Assembly (NCBI GenBank): GCA_022539475.1
Contig: VCMS01000491.1
Coordinates: forward strand, 1 to 23,803
DNA length: 23,803 nt
Direction: 5' to 3'
Origin: Gracilaria domingensis
Lineage: Eukaryota > Rhodophyta > Florideophyceae > Gracilariales > Gracilariaceae
The notes beneath the pieces are model-generated. The model saw only the letters and a program-made list of their open reading frames with translations. It was not told the DNA's origin and made no database searches. Positions 21,701 to 23,803 of the stretch are shown here, piece by piece (within the stretch, counting starts at the first letter, position 1; each line of letters begins with the position of its first letter). Made by a program: the position numbers and the translations under genes.

Positions 21701-23803
21701 CCTTCCTGTTTTGCATCAGTTCCTCTCCGCTCCGCGCTTGTAACGCACATGGGACAGAGTCACAGTAGTAGTTAAGGAGACGCAGTGGACATAGCTTATC
21801 CTGTCTATCTGCTTCTTTGGCCGCGCACGCCGAGTTTGAATACATAGAATTTCCCTAATTCGCCATCACGGAGGACAAGCTCGAATCTTACTTTCCCAAA
21901 AATCTCCAGGCATGCTGCATTCGCACTTCGCCTTCAGTATCTGTTAAGGAATGGGCGTGGGTTGTCAGTGTTTGCTCTTGTTGGTTTTGCTTGTTGGATC
22001 ACTCACCAGGGATCACCAATTGCTCTATCGGCAAGCTCGTTGTTCGCCTCACAAACTTTGGTCGTCCGCTTATTCTTTGTCTTCCATCTACACCACGTTT
22101 GTTCCATCTGGTCGCTCATGGTGTCTAATGTGCACCAGCTGAGCTGGCTTGGATTCGGAACTGAAGAGTTACCTTAAAGAGGTGGTGAGAGTGCCGGGCT
22201 TTCTTGCTATCAATGTTTGCTTCGTCAAGCAACGGAGACATTTAGTCTTGCTGGAGGCCTCGGTGCGGAAGCTAGGGTCCATGATCCATGCCGGGCTCAT
22301 TTTGGCCGCGGAGATTCAGGCTGCTAGTTCCGTTTATTCTCATGGGTGAATAAGTTCTCTTTTCGCGTGGTTCAGTAAGCAGGAGGCGTGGAAGCGTGAT
22401 TTCACGCTGTTGGGTTGCTGTATTGTGATCGCGGAGTTCGCGCGGTGGTTTCGCCTATGGTAGCTTGATGGTAAATGTGAAGATGCGCCACACTGGACTG
22501 GGACCTTGGCATTATCTTGGGTTGCTTGCCTCGTCGGTAGTACCGTCGTACGCATTTCCTCAACTTCCTTGCAAGAGCATCTGCCGGCATGGTTTGACGA
22601 CTTCCTTCTCACACATTGGTAAGCTTGCTCCATTGGCAAGGATCGACATTCTTTCGTCAGGATTGCTGCCCGTTACTCATTATAGGGAACTGCGTCGGTG
22701 AGAGTGGCGGCGGCAACTTCTACACTCTCATTCAGACAAATAATCACGTTGTCGGTATGGATCACTGTCAACGCTCTAGACGCCGTTTGTTTGGAAAGGC
22801 GCTTATTCGTATAACCACAGCTTCATTTCGTGTTGCTTCATAGCGTTGAAATCGGACTGTCAGCTATCAAGTTCCACCTTCTCTGATATTCTCAAGAGTG
22901 CAAAGACTTCTCGATTTCGTTGTGAGTTGAGTGTGTAGAGGGTGAGTTTTACCGTGGGCGATGCGATTAGAGATCCCTTCAGATCAGGTTGTTCTCTCTC
23001 TTGCGAGAGGTGCTGGAAATTTCTCTCTGCTGCGGTCTGAGTTGCAGTTGTATCTATCTGGTTTATTAATCTGGACGTTGGGTTGCAGTACCCGCGGTGT
23101 TTCCTTTCCTGGGTTTTTAAGTGGCGTGTATAAACGGGCCGTCTCATTGGTATAGCATGCAGGGATTTTCCATCTCGTATGGATGTTTCGCTTGGGAGGC
23201 TTGGTTTGTTGAGTGCGGCGTTCTCCGCGCTTGGTGGATTTACCCAGGACAATATATGTTCAGTGCATGTGCTCTGGAGCCGTTGGCGTAACCTGGTGCT
23301 TTTTGCAGCTGTTTCGTTTGTTATAGCAAAGCTTCAGAGTGATTTTCTCTACAGGACAATGGAATCTACGATTTCATACATCGATTGAAGGGGATTCTTC
23401 TTATTGAACGCAATCCCCCAGTCTTGAGTCATGAGTTCGCTTCGGTGTTATCCGATGTATAGTGGCACAGAGAAGAGTAATCGGGTCGCCCTGGTCCAGA
23501 AATCTCTGCGTTGGTGTTCGGATGCTTGCACAAGCGAGCACATTCATTCTGCTGTTTTTCTGAAGCTTATCCAGAACGAGCACTTCGCGCTAGATATCAG
23601 TGTAGGGGTCGTGCAAATTAGCACAGACGGCCAGACGATTCAGTGATTCGTGCTCGCCTTCAGTAGATAACGTGAAGCTCCGTACCCGCCTCTCCCCCCC
23701 CACGAAATCACAAGATGGTTCCACGTCAGTCATTATTGCCCGTCAGGTTGGTCTACAGCAAATTTTTGACAAGGTAAGACTCAGAGCGTTACTCTAACGG
23801 AAA
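21700..23803. other. T/G-rich tail without a clear gene
   Basis: Beyond the weak 67-codon frame at 22149-22349 I see nothing supportable. Reading that frame on to 23640 with stops ignored, I counted about 126, 108 and 115 G at codon positions 1, 2 and 3, and the most T at position 1. That is the opposite of coding DNA. Confidence 0.5.
22149..22349 (+). CDS. Possible coding fragment of 66 codons, no ATG start (weak)
   Basis: I do not recognise this. The frame lies between an in-frame TGA and a TGA, and begins with TTG. It reads as a mixed helical peptide with no membrane segment. Base counts by codon position 1, 2 and 3 are G 24/11/26, T 14/25/19 and A 14/17/7, which is gene-like for its size. 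The pattern stops at the frame's end. It could be a short exon, a remnant or a chance frame. Confidence 0.12.
   Translation: MDSELKSYLKEVVRVPGFLAINVCFVKQRRHLVLLEASVRKLGSMIHAGLILAAEIQAASSVYSHG

Noticed and set aside
20666..21845. Frames of 106-205 codons on both strands in the third GC-rich island
   Set aside because: They overlap in several phases, are Pro/Arg/Ser-rich and pass through homopolymers; scarcity of A and T explains their length.
22149..23640. Long + frame downstream of the 66-codon fragment with stops ignored
   Set aside because: T is highest at codon position 1 and G is nearly flat, the opposite of coding sequence.

Overview
This window looks like non-coding or very gene-poor DNA from a eukaryotic nuclear genome. 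No frame is open over bacterial-length genes. No protein family, tRNA, rRNA, CRISPR array or insertion sequence could be recognised on either strand. G+C is intermediate (a little under half by eye), CpG is not visibly depleted, and long homopolymers are present. I cannot place the organism further; an unusual protist is possible, but nothing here is diagnostic.

Layout. Positions 1-3850 hold no supportable gene. About 3850-4440 is a GC/CpG-rich island containing a tandem array of four hairpins joined by AT-rich linkers. Positions 4425-8362 are again featureless. Positions 8363-9088 are a diverged tandem duplication with a period near 390 bp. It has an 8-bp hairpin at the end of the first copy and an 11-bp perfect hairpin 35 bp after the second. 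A cluster of three 13-bp motifs follows at 9557-9659. Positions 9660-11200 are AT-rich. Positions 11200-12135 are pyrimidine-rich on the + strand and run up to a T-tract of about 300 bp (12214-12512), where the skew flips to G-rich. A GC-rich segment (12660-13660) carries the longest ATG-initiated frame, 333 codons on the minus strand, whose 3' side faces the tract (an A-tract in its orientation). Positions 13665-20500 are mostly featureless apart from a small direct repeat and one terminator-like hairpin. Positions 20500-21700 are a third GC/CpG-rich island, with G/C homopolymers and an abrupt skew inversion near 21300. The remainder, to 23803, is T/G-rich without a clear gene.

I tested the idea that genes are hidden by stop-codon reassignment (UGA to Trp and UAA/UAG to Glu, as in Blastocrithidia). 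Several very long frames read smoothly that way. However, hand counts of bases by codon position were flat, and stops occurred at about the chance rate. I therefore reject it as unsupported. There is no gene set here whose joint function can be described.
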